In this document: positions 16,661-23,319 of the stretch, in pieces | How positions within the stretch are numbered: the stretch's first letter is position 1 | How the letters are laid out: each line of letters starts with the position of its first letter | DNA from: Acinetobacter sp. TR3 | GTDB lineage: Bacteria > Pseudomonadota > Gammaproteobacteria > Pseudomonadales > Moraxellaceae | Reading direction: 5' to 3' | DNA: 64,000 nt | NCBI RefSeq assembly: GCF_027105055.1 | Contig: NZ_CP114264.1 | Coordinates: forward strand, 372,001-436,000 | The notes under the pieces: model-generated | Told to the model about the DNA's origin: nothing | Seen by the model: the letters and a program-made list of their open reading frames with translations, nothing else | Database searches by the model: none | Position numbers and translations under genes: made by a program

Positions 16661-17041
16661 ATGTATTATCCATTACTTTCGATTGCTTTAGGTTCGGTAC
16701 TCGGTGCATGGTTACGTTGGTTTTTGGGTTTAAAGCTGAATCCTATTTTTCCCAATATTCCTTTAGGAACGGTCACCGTCAACTTTGTTGGTGGCTTTAT
16801 TATTGGTTTTGCAATTTCCTATTTTTCTCAAAGCTCTCTCAGCCCCAATTACAAACTGTTCGTGATCACGGGCTTTTGTGGTGCATTGACCACGTTCTCA
16901 ACATTTTCGGCTGAGATTATTACCTTATTACAAAGTGGTAAATTGGGTTATGCCTGTGCTGCGATTTTGATTCATGTGCTTGGATCATTGCTGTTTACCA
17001 TCTTAGGTATGAGCCTGCATCAATGGCTTAGTGCTACATAG
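16661..17041 (+). CDS. crcB: Fluoride ion channel CrcB/Fluc
   Basis: A 126-aa inner-membrane protein of the Fluc family, which forms dual-topology dimers that export fluoride. Four hydrophobic segments are visible. Signature elements are GSVLGAWLRWFLG at the N-terminus, GTVTVNFVGGFIIGF and the pore motif GFCGALTTFSTFS, with the Phe and Thr/Ser track. Translation starts at ATG 16661 with GGAG 6 bases upstream, inside the preceding hairpin. The fluoride riboswitch upstream and the DUF190 frame downstream give the usual fluoride-response context. Confidence 0.96.
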   Translation: MYYPLLSIALGSVLGAWLRWFLGLKLNPIFPNIPLGTVTVNFVGGFIIGFAISYFSQSSLSPNYKLFVITGFCGALTTFSTFSAEIITLLQSGKLGYACAAILIHVLGSLLFTILGMSLHQWLSAT

Positions 17042-17060
17042 ATAGCCAAGGAGTGATGAA

Positions 17061-17387
17061 ATGAATGGATTTTTAATTACTTTTTATACGACACAAAACC
17101 ATAATGTTTAGGGAAAACCGATTAGCGAATGGCTGTTGGCAGTCGCAAGTCAAATGAATTTGCGTGGGGCGACAGTATTAGCGGGTTTGGAAGGTGTTGA
17201 TTATCAGGGTTTATTTCATTCTGCTCGTTTCTTTGAATTAGCGGATCGACCTATACAAATTCAATTTGCAGTAAGCTCTGAACAGGCAATCGAATTATTG
17301 AGTTATCTGAATAATAAAAAGATTTCTTTATTCTATGTGAAAACACCGATTGAATTTGGCATGGTGGGTAAATCAACTGATCGCTAG
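17061..17387 (+). pseudogene. DUF190 gene interrupted by an in-frame amber codon
   Basis: The reading frame starts at ATG 17061 with GGAG at 17050-17053 and begins MNGFLITFYTTQNHNV, the usual DUF190 opening. Codon 17 is TAG (17109-17111). After it the same frame continues, open, as GKPISEWLLAVASQMNLRG, GATVLAGLEG, HSARFFELADRPI and FYVKTPIEFG to the stop at 17385-17387. Apart from the amber codon the gene looks intact (108 residues). Restart at TTG 17136 would lose about 25 residues. DUF190 proteins often accompany crcB. It may be a recent nonsense mutation, a read-through case or a sequencing error. Confidence 0.8.
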
Positions 17388-17407
17388 GATGCATAGAATC
17401 TAGACAT

Positions 17408-17449
17408 AAAAAAAGAAGTCTAAGCGGAGGAGATATAACCTTAGACTTC
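17408..17449 (-). terminator. Rho-independent terminator of rpmE2
   Basis: A 10-bp stem (GAAGTCTAAG 17415-17424 with CTTAGACTTC 17440-17449) is followed on the minus strand by seven T (17408-17414). It lies about 40 bases past the L31 stop. Confidence 0.9.
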
Positions 17450-17487
17450 CAATATTAATAGCTTAATGAATGAAACTTAAAACAAGA

Positions 17488-17742
17488 TTAACCTTTGCGA
17501 TTAAAACGTGCAAAGCGTTTGTTAAAGCTGGCAACACGACCTTCATTACTTGCTTGGCGTACTTCACCTGTATAAAACGGATGCGATGCACTTGAAATAT
17601 CTAGGGTAACGTATGGATAGACTTTTCCTTGATATTCTTTGCTTTGTTTGGTCTGTAGTGTGCTACCAATTAAAAAGTAGGCATCAGCATTGGTATCATG
17701 AAACAAGACTTGTTGATAAGCAGGATGGATATCTTTACGCAT
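17488..17742 (-). CDS. rpmE2: Ribosomal protein L31 type B (zinc-free)
   Basis: An 84-aa L31 of the B type, with [20 protein letters not shown] at the start, then [22 protein letters not shown] and the basic end [12 protein letters not shown]. It contains no Cys, so it lacks the zinc-binding CxxC of ordinary L31. In other bacteria such copies replace the zinc form under zinc shortage, releasing zinc. AGGAGT (17751-17756) supports the start. A TTGACT-TATAAC promoter with a Zur-like operator over the -10 lies 27-55 bases upstream, supporting this role here. Confidence 0.95.
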   Translation of the reverse strand: MRKDIHPAYQQVLFHDTNADAYFLIGSTLQTKQSKEYQGKVYPYVTLDISSASHPFYTGEVRQASNEGRVASFNKRFARFNRKG

Positions 17743-17768
17743 TTTAAATGACTCCTATTTTTAGGGTA

Positions 17769-17797
17769 TGTTATAACATAACAATATATGGAGTCAA
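17769..17797 (-). promoter_or_regulatory. rpmE2 promoter with Zur-like operator
   Basis: On the minus strand TTGACT (17792-17797) and TATAAC (17770-17775) are 16 bases apart. The 15-mer TGTTATAACATAACA (17769-17783) differs at one position from the gammaproteobacterial Zur core TGTTATAnTATAACA. The operator covers the -10, as expected for repression by zinc-loaded Zur. Confidence 0.75.
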
Positions 17798-17846
17798 TTC
17801 TAATGCTTTCAAGTGAGTGATCTATAAATTGTAGGTAAAATATTTC

Positions 17847-17875
17847 ACCCCCTTTATTCAAAATAAAGGGGGTGG
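17847..17875. terminator. Strong bidirectional-looking terminator
   Basis: A perfect 13-bp stem (17847-17859 with 17863-17875) with a 3-nt loop, followed by GTTTTT on the plus strand and AAATATTTT on the minus strand. It lies 3 bases past the stop of the UbiB-like gene (minus strand) and is probably its terminator. Confidence 0.85.
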
Positions 17876-17878
17876 TTT

Positions 17879-19174
17879 TTAGTAATTTGGAACAAGCTCT
17901 TCAAATAAATCATTTAAGTTGTCGTGAACTTTAAGGTGAATCAAGTTCCAATAATGTCCTGAAATCGTACGGTTGACCATGAGCGTATCTGGAGAAGGTT
18001 TAAATACATCCCAATATTTCAGCGATTTTTTAACAAGTCGCATTCCATCGTGATGCGATGAATTTTCGGCAAAGTCATAATGCGTGCTTAATGGGCGCAA
18101 TAGGATTTCAATCCATTGCGTATACAGTTCTGTTGGAAATTTCTGCTTTTCAGCAATCGAATGCAGTGCAACCAATAAATCCTCAACCTGAGCAATATCC
18201 TCTTGGCGAGCTGCATTGACCAATGCTTTAAAGTGTTGAATGATTTCAGGGGATAGTGTTTTGACGCTACCGTAATCATAAATAATCACACTGCCATCTT
18301 CACGGAAAGCGAAGTTGCCCGGATGAGGATCACAATGAAAACGCTTCAAGAAAAACATTTCTTGTCCCAAGGCACGAATCAAACGACGACCGATTTGATT
18401 ACGGGTTTCAACTGACCATGTACTTGCGGTTTCAATCGAATCGCCTTGTTCAAGACTGAGCGTCAGTACGCGGCGAGACGAATAATCTTTATAGACGGTT
18501 GGTATGATGATTTGATCATCCAACTTCTCATGAAAAATTTTAAAAACCTCGAGGTTTTGTGCTTCGATTTCATAGTTCAATTCAGCAGAAAGGCTGTCCT
18601 GAATTTCTTGAAATAGTTGATCTTGTAGCTTCTTATCAATCTTAAGTACGCCCATTAAGCGCAATGCGAGGCGGACTTGCTTTAAGTCACTTTCACAGGC
18701 TTGGTCAACCCCTGGATATTGTACTTTCACCACAACTGCTTGCCCATTTGGAAGTACCGCACGATGTACTTGACCAATCGAAGCTGCTGCAAATGGTTCG
18801 GTTTCAAAAGAGCTAAAAATTTGGTTTAAGGGTTTGCCTAACTCTTTTTCTACTTGCTGTTGGATCGCAGCAAAAGGCATAGCAGGGGCTTGGCGTTGTA
18901 GTTTGGCAATTGCTTTGGCGACTTCAGGTGGAAAGATATCTTTATACTGTGAGGCAATTTGCCCGACTTTCATCACAGCACCTTTCATTTCACCCAATGT
19001 ATCGGCAATTTGTAGACCGATGTCTTGGAACAATTGGCTGCGTGCTGCGTTTTTTTGTTCTTCATCTGCGGTGAGATTACGAATGGAGTTGGCAACGCTT
19101 TTACTGGCAATACTTGCGGTCATACCAGCCAGTTTAAAAAAACGTCTACTGGCAGAGCTTGCATGTTTTGCCAT
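17879..19174 (-). CDS. ABC1/UbiB-family atypical kinase
   Basis: A 431-aa protein of the ABC1/AarF/UbiB family, ATPases/kinases tied to ubiquinone and lipid metabolism. The diagnostic KxGQ motif (VMKVGQIASQ, about residue 67), the Ala-rich loop AAASIGQVH, Lys in VVVKVQYPG, the catalytic loop FHCDPHPGNF and the metal motif IIYDYGSV (usual DFG) are all present. It lacks the C-terminal membrane helices of UbiB itself and is not in a ubi operon, so I do not call it ubiB. It appears monocistronic, with a terminator directly after its stop. Confidence 0.88.
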   Translation of the reverse strand: MAKHASSASRRFFKLAGMTASIASKSVANSIRNLTADEEQKNAARSQLFQDIGLQIADTLGEMKGAVMKVGQIASQYKDIFPPEVAKAIAKLQRQAPAMPFAAIQQQVEKELGKPLNQIFSSFETEPFAAASIGQVHRAVLPNGQAVVVKVQYPGVDQACESDLKQVRLALRLMGVLKIDKKLQDQLFQEIQDSLSAELNYEIEAQNLEVFKIFHEKLDDQIIIPTVYKDYSSRRVLTLSLEQGDSIETASTWSVETRNQIGRRLIRALGQEMFFLKRFHCDPHPGNFAFREDGSVIIYDYGSVKTLSPEIIQHFKALVNAARQEDIAQVEDLLVALHSIAEKQKFPTELYTQWIEILLRPLSTHYDFAENSSHHDGMRLVKKSLKYWDVFKPSPDTLMVNRTISGHYWNLIHLKVHDNLNDLFEELVPNY

Positions 19175-19322
19175 ATTCGTTTGACCTCATTCGATTCAGT
19201 TTCAAAGTGATACCCTGATCATAGGCGACAAAACTTAAATTGCCTATAACAAATAATGTTAAGTGATGTAAGAATATAATCGGATATAGTTAAAATATTT
19301 AGCTCTAGGTCTATGAGATAAA

Positions 19323-19676
19323 ATGCCAAAATCCATATGGAAATTACATTTAAATGCGACATCAGAACGTTCTGCTCAAAAGATCATACAGCAATGTATA
19401 GATGTATTTGAAAGAGTACCAATAAGCTTAAAGATTGAAAAATATAATAAAGGCGGTTACATGGCAACGTTGGAACTTGCACATGACGAAAACTATTCTT
19501 GGTCGGAACTTGTGTTGGAAATAATTGCACTTGGTCAACGCTTAGGGAGTGGTTGGAGTATCTATGGCAATATTAATGATGATCCAAGTGCCGTTTTAAG
19601 TAAAAGCATGGGTAATCATATCCGAGTAAGTGGCGTTGACTGGGCTGATTGGTTATTACTCAAAGATCAACTGTAA
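19323..19676 (+). CDS. Hypothetical protein (117 aa)
   Basis: I do not recognise the family. The protein is small, soluble-looking and mixed alpha/beta, with notable segments YNKGGYMATLELAHDENYSW, ALGQRLGSGWSIYGN and the end SGVDWADWLLLKDQL. No signal peptide, membrane span or metal-binding motif is seen. It is divergent from the UbiB-like gene, with 148 bases between the starts. Composition and codon use look like the neighbours. The Trp-rich end and size resemble small antitoxin or immunity proteins, but nothing nearby would be the partner, so no function is proposed. Confidence 0.65.
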   Translation: MPKSIWKLHLNATSERSAQKIIQQCIDVFERVPISLKIEKYNKGGYMATLELAHDENYSWSELVLEIIALGQRLGSGWSIYGNINDDPSAVLSKSMGNHIRVSGVDWADWLLLKDQL

Positions 19677-19735
19677 AGGTGATAATCATCTGCATAGGCG
19701 AACGCAGTTCGTCTGTACACATATGACGATGGTAG

Positions 19736-19754
19736 GGGAGAACTGTGTTCTCCC
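19736..19754. repeat. Short hairpin between convergent genes
   Basis: GGGAGAAC (19736-19743) and GTTCTCCC (19747-19754) form an 8-bp stem with a 3-nt loop. There is no T-run on either strand. It lies between the ends of two convergent genes, so it may help end transcription. Confidence 0.45.
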
Positions 19755-19777
19755 TCGACATTGCAAGCAGATCTTTC

Positions 19778-21139
19778 CTAAAGCTTAGCGTTAATCATTT
19801 GTCCTAAACGCTTATTATTTAAATATAAACGACCCATCAAGAATACACAGGCGATGCTTAAACCGATAATTAACCCAAGCCAAACGCCTGCAACGCCCCA
19901 AACTGTGTAACGTGCAAGATATAAACCAATTGGGAAAGCAATCACCCAATATGCCATTAAGGTAATCCACATCGGTGCTTGGGTGTCTTGCATACCCCGT
20001 AAACAGCCTGCGGCACTGACTTGCCATGCATCCATCAATTGATATGCCATCGCAAACCAGAGCAAGTACATGGCGACTGGGATAACGTGAATATCAGTCG
20101 TATAGATTGCCACGATATAGGGGCGCGCTACAGCAATCAGTGTCATGGTCAAAGCAGCAAAAACGGTTGCACTAATCAACCCCACTTTTTGAACTTGGCG
20201 CATCGCATACCAATTTTTCTCTCCATAATAAGTACCTACACGAATCGTGAGTGCAATGGCAAGAGATAATGGGATCATAAATAATTGTGAAGTCACAGAA
20301 ATTGCAATCTGATGCGCCGCAATCGCATTTTCACCGAGTGGACTCAGGACAATCGCGCCTGTGCTGAAAATACTCACCTCAAAAAATACAGCTAGACCAA
20401 TCGGTAGACCTAGCTTTAAGATGCGTTTCACCCATACAGGGTCAATTTTTTCCCATTGTGTGAAAATGGGCGCTTGTTGATAAGCCTTGGCTTTTGAAAT
20501 ATAAACCGCGAGTGTAATAAACATCAGCCATTGTAGGATTGCGGTTGCAAAACCACAGCCTGCACTGCCTAAGGCTGGAATAGGTCCAAAGCCATACATA
20601 AAAATAAAGTTCAGTGGAATCAATACCAATAATGCAATTAAGCTAATCACAGTCACAGGTCGTGGATGCCCTAAGGCTTCTGAATAACTGCGCAATGCTG
20701 CATACATCATCACCGCAGGCATACCAAAGCCAATCGCATGTAAGAACAGGCTTGCTTTCGGTAATAGGCTTTCAGGAACGCCAAATAAGGGTAAAAACAT
20801 CGGCATAAATTGTAGAATCAACATCGATACGATACCGAGGATGACCGCAACCCATAAGGATTGATGTGCAATAGTCGGAATTTTCTCTGGTGTTCTTGCA
20901 CCGCGTGCTTCAGCGACTAAAGGTGTTGTTGCGATCATGATTCCTGCAAATAACAACATAATTGGAATCCATAAACCAACACCGACAGCAATGGCTGCCA
21001 AATCAGCAGCAGAAAGATGACCTGCCATGATGGTATCAATAAGACCAAGCCCAGCTTGAGCAAATTGGGTGATCAAGATCGGAAACATTAAATGAAATAA
21101 TTGCTTAAGTTCAAACCGCTTGGTTGTCGCGTGAGACAC
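19778..21139 (-). CDS. abeM: MATE multidrug efflux transporter AbeM
   Basis: A 453-aa MATE-family exporter that couples drug efflux (quinolones, cationic dyes and similar) to ion entry. Twelve hydrophobic segments fit MATE topology. Segments such as FPILITQFAQAGLGLIDTIM, GHLSAADLAAIAVGVGLW and LRGMQDTQAPMWITLMAYWV closely match what I remember of A. baumannii AbeM, so I use that name. It is preceded after 30 bases by a YdcZ-type transporter gene in the same direction, perhaps one transcript. No regulator is adjacent. Confidence 0.93.
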   Translation of the reverse strand: MSHATTKRFELKQLFHLMFPILITQFAQAGLGLIDTIMAGHLSAADLAAIAVGVGLWIPIMLLFAGIMIATTPLVAEARGARTPEKIPTIAHQSLWVAVILGIVSMLILQFMPMFLPLFGVPESLLPKASLFLHAIGFGMPAVMMYAALRSYSEALGHPRPVTVISLIALLVLIPLNFIFMYGFGPIPALGSAGCGFATAILQWLMFITLAVYISKAKAYQQAPIFTQWEKIDPVWVKRILKLGLPIGLAVFFEVSIFSTGAIVLSPLGENAIAAHQIAISVTSQLFMIPLSLAIALTIRVGTYYGEKNWYAMRQVQKVGLISATVFAALTMTLIAVARPYIVAIYTTDIHVIPVAMYLLWFAMAYQLMDAWQVSAAGCLRGMQDTQAPMWITLMAYWVIAFPIGLYLARYTVWGVAGVWLGLIIGLSIACVFLMGRLYLNNKRLGQMINAKL

Positions 21140-21169
21140 AAAAAATACTCTTATTGAATTGAGGGGGAA

Positions 21170-21631
21170 TTAGCGTTGTAGAGTGAATATAACACCAATA
21201 AAAATGACAATACTGCCGACAAGACGTTGCCAATTGACAGGTGTTTTTTCTGTACCTAACCAGCCGAAATGGTCAAGTAACATTGAAATGGTCAATTGGC
21301 CGAAAATAACTAAGCCTGAAAAAGTCAATAATCCTAGTTTGGGTGCAGTATAAATGCTCATGCTGATGGCATAAACCCCAAGACAGCCACCAATCCACAG
21401 AAACCATGGAATTTGAGCCAGTTCCCCTAAGCTTGGTTTTGCTACGCTTTGAAAATAAACCATACATGCAAGCACAATTGTCCCTACCAAAAAAGAGAGT
21501 AAGGCAGCTTGAAGAGGTGAGTGCAAATGTTCTCTAAGTTGTGAATTAATTGCAGTTTGAAATGCCATTGCAATACCAACACCTAATGCAAGAGGAAGAA
21601 TAAATAGCAATTGGCTGGTGATTTTGATCAT
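21170..21631 (-). CDS. YdcZ/DUF606 small DMT-superfamily transporter
   Basis: A 153-aa protein with five hydrophobic segments in the pattern of the DUF606/YdcZ group, half-size relatives of drug/metabolite transporters. It starts with LPLALGVGIAMAFQTAINSQ, a family hallmark, and includes WFLWIGGCLGVYAISMSIY and FSGLVIFGQLTISMLLDHFG before a last helix ending FTLQR. Such half-size proteins often work as dimers. The substrate is unknown. It is 30 bases upstream of abeM on the same strand. Confidence 0.85.
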   Translation of the reverse strand: MIKITSQLLFILPLALGVGIAMAFQTAINSQLREHLHSPLQAALLSFLVGTIVLACMVYFQSVAKPSLGELAQIPWFLWIGGCLGVYAISMSIYTAPKLGLLTFSGLVIFGQLTISMLLDHFGWLGTEKTPVNWQRLVGSIVIFIGVIFTLQR

Positions 21632-21747
21632 TTTATCAATCTAATTGTTCTTCGTTGTTTCAGTCTAACCGAACAGTGAAGTGATGATAATAAGCGGATT
21701 GATAGAGTCATGTTAAAATAAAAGGGTTCTGTTGTTGAGCTTCCATT

Positions 21748-22902
21748 TTGAGTCATTTAAATCCAGCAAATATTCCACTTTCACTTTATATCCATATGCC
21801 TTGGTGTGTGCGTAAGTGCCCTTATTGTGACTTCAATTCACATGCTGTTCCTGATGGGGAATTGTCTGTGGATTTAGAGCAACAATATCTTGAGGCACTG
21901 GTGGCTGATTTTGAGACTCAAATTGAAATGGCGCAAGGTCGATCAATTCATAGCGTATTTATTGGTGGTGGAACACCGTCTTTAATTTCAGCACAAGGTT
22001 ATCAGTGGTTATTTAGTCAATTAAAGGCGCGATTAGACTTTGAAGTAGATTGTGAAATCACATTGGAAGCCAATCCTGGAACGGTTGAACATGATCCATT
22101 TGCGGATTATCTTGCCGTTGGCATCAACCGTTTATCATTAGGTGTACAAAGTTTTGATCCTGAGCATTTACAGCGACTGGGTCGTATTCATACAGCGAAT
22201 AATGCTTTAGATGCAATCCAACAAGCGCGTCAAGCAGGCTTTGAGCGCGTTAATGTTGATCTCATGCATGGTTTACCACAGCAAACGCAAGAACAGGCTT
22301 TAAATGACCTTAGATTAGCTGTAGAACAGGGTGCAACACATATTAGTTGGTATCAACTGACCATTGAGCCAAATACGGTGTTCTTTAGAACCCAACCCGT
22401 ATTGCCACAAGATGAAGTTTTAGAACATATCCAAGAATTGGGTGAGGCTTATTTAAAAGCGAATGGTTATATCAATTACGAAGTCTCAGCATGGCGTAAA
22501 GAAAAACCCTCAGCACATAATTTGAATTATTGGAAATTTGGTGATTATTTAGCGATTGGTGCAGGTGCGCACGGTAAGGTAACACGCCCTGATGGTATTT
22601 ATCGTTTTCAGAAAACCCGTTTGCCGAAAGATTATTTAGCCAAAGTGCCTGCTGATCATGTACAAATGAAACGTATTGATGCAGATGAATTGCCATTTGA
22701 ATTTATGATGAATGCTTTACGTTTAAATGATGGGGTAGATGCGAAATTTTATACTCAACGCACAGGTCTTGATTTGCAAGATATCAATGAGACGCTGAAT
22801 CAATTACGTGACAAAAAACTTTTGGTCGATGATGTAAATCGAATTGCTTGCACAGAGCAGGGACATATCTTTTTAAATTCGGTGTTGGAAAGTTTTTTAT
22901 AA
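21748..22902 (+). CDS. hemW: Radical SAM haem chaperone HemW
   Basis: A 384-aa radical SAM protein of the HemN-like group. The cluster motif is CVRKCPYCDFN: the three Cys of CxxxCxxC are present, but the fourth Cys of true coproporphyrinogen dehydrogenase HemN is replaced by Phe, which identifies HemW, a haem-binding chaperone. FIGGGTPSL, LGVQSFD and the C-terminal HemN domain (GDYLAIGAGAHG) are present. The only in-frame start before the Fe-S motif is TTG 21748 (or a rare ATT one codon earlier); the next ATG lies inside the motif region. The ribosome-binding site is weak. Confidence 0.92.
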   Translation: MSHLNPANIPLSLYIHMPWCVRKCPYCDFNSHAVPDGELSVDLEQQYLEALVADFETQIEMAQGRSIHSVFIGGGTPSLISAQGYQWLFSQLKARLDFEVDCEITLEANPGTVEHDPFADYLAVGINRLSLGVQSFDPEHLQRLGRIHTANNALDAIQQARQAGFERVNVDLMHGLPQQTQEQALNDLRLAVEQGATHISWYQLTIEPNTVFFRTQPVLPQDEVLEHIQELGEAYLKANGYINYEVSAWRKEKPSAHNLNYWKFGDYLAIGAGAHGKVTRPDGIYRFQKTRLPKDYLAKVPADHVQMKRIDADELPFEFMMNALRLNDGVDAKFYTQRTGLDLQDINETLNQLRDKKLLVDDVNRIACTEQGHIFLNSVLESFL

Positions 22903-22988
22903 TTTAGGTGCAAGATTGCTTTGAGCAAGGATGCTTAAAGTAATCTATTAGTTGTTGTCATCTTTTAGAAAGATAGTTCGCACAAAAT

Positions 22989-23020
22989 AAAAAACCTCAT
23001 CATTTATGATGAGGTTTTTT
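22989..23020. terminator. Bidirectional terminator between hemW and tRNA-Lys
   Basis: CCTCATCA (22995-23002) and TGATGAGG (23007-23014) form an 8-bp stem with a TTTA loop, flanked by A6 and T6. It terminates hemW on the plus strand and the tRNA transcript on the minus strand. Confidence 0.9.
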
Positions 23021-23026
23021 AGAATC

Positions 23027-23102
23027 TGGTGGGTCGTCCGCGACTCGAACGCGGGACCAACGGATTAAAAGTCCGCTGCTCTACCAACTGAGCTAACGAC
23101 CC
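23027..23102 (-). tRNA. tRNA-Lys (UUU), second copy in transcript
   Basis: A 76-nt tRNA with 7-bp acceptor stem (GGGTCGT with ACGACCC), D-loop AGCTCAGTTGGTAGAGC, anticodon loop CTTTTAA (anticodon TTT), T-arm GTTCGAGTC and an encoded CCA end. It is identical to the copy at 23124-23199 and separated from it by 21 bases, so both come from one transcript that ends at the following terminator. Confidence 0.97.
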
Positions 23103-23123
23103 ATAAGGGTTCAAAACATTAGA

Positions 23124-23199
23124 TGGTGGGTCGTCCGCGACTCGAACGCGGGACCAACGGATTAAAAGTCCGCTGCTCTACCAACTGAGCTAACGACCC
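23124..23199 (-). tRNA. tRNA-Lys (UUU), first copy in transcript
   Basis: Identical in all 76 positions to the downstream copy: anticodon TTT and encoded CCA. It is the promoter-proximal gene of the pair; its 5' end lies about 20 bases from the candidate -10 element. Confidence 0.97.
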
Positions 23200-23219
23200 A
23201 TCTCGTTTTGATGTTGCGT

Positions 23220-23247
23220 ATTCTAGCAACTTATTCAGCTAACACAA
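23220..23247 (-). promoter_or_regulatory. Candidate promoter of the tRNA-Lys pair
   Basis: On the minus strand TTGTGT (23242-23247) and TAGAAT (23220-23225) are 16 bases apart and would start transcription about 14 bases before the first tRNA. The -35 lies inside the left arm of the long inverted repeat at 23237-23309. Confidence 0.5.
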
Positions 23248-23309
23248 GAGGAAATTTAAAAACATCTGCATGATTGTTTATAAAAAGCACGATTTCCTCT
23301 TGTTTAGCT
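23237..23309. repeat. 18-bp imperfect inverted repeat with 36-nt loop
   Basis: AGCTAA-c-ACAAGAGGAAAT (23237-23255) pairs with ATTTCCTCTTGTTTAGCT (23292-23309): 18 paired bases with one bulged C and a 36-base loop. It lies just past the stop of the acyl-CoA synthetase gene and overlaps the tRNA promoter. No T-run follows on the minus strand, so it is not a standard terminator. Confidence 0.75.
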
Positions 23310-23319
23310 AAAAAATAAA

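Noticed and set aside
18834..19184. 116-codon plus-strand ORF
   Set aside because: Lies wholly antisense to the well-supported UbiB-like gene and has no ribosome-binding site or recognisable domain.
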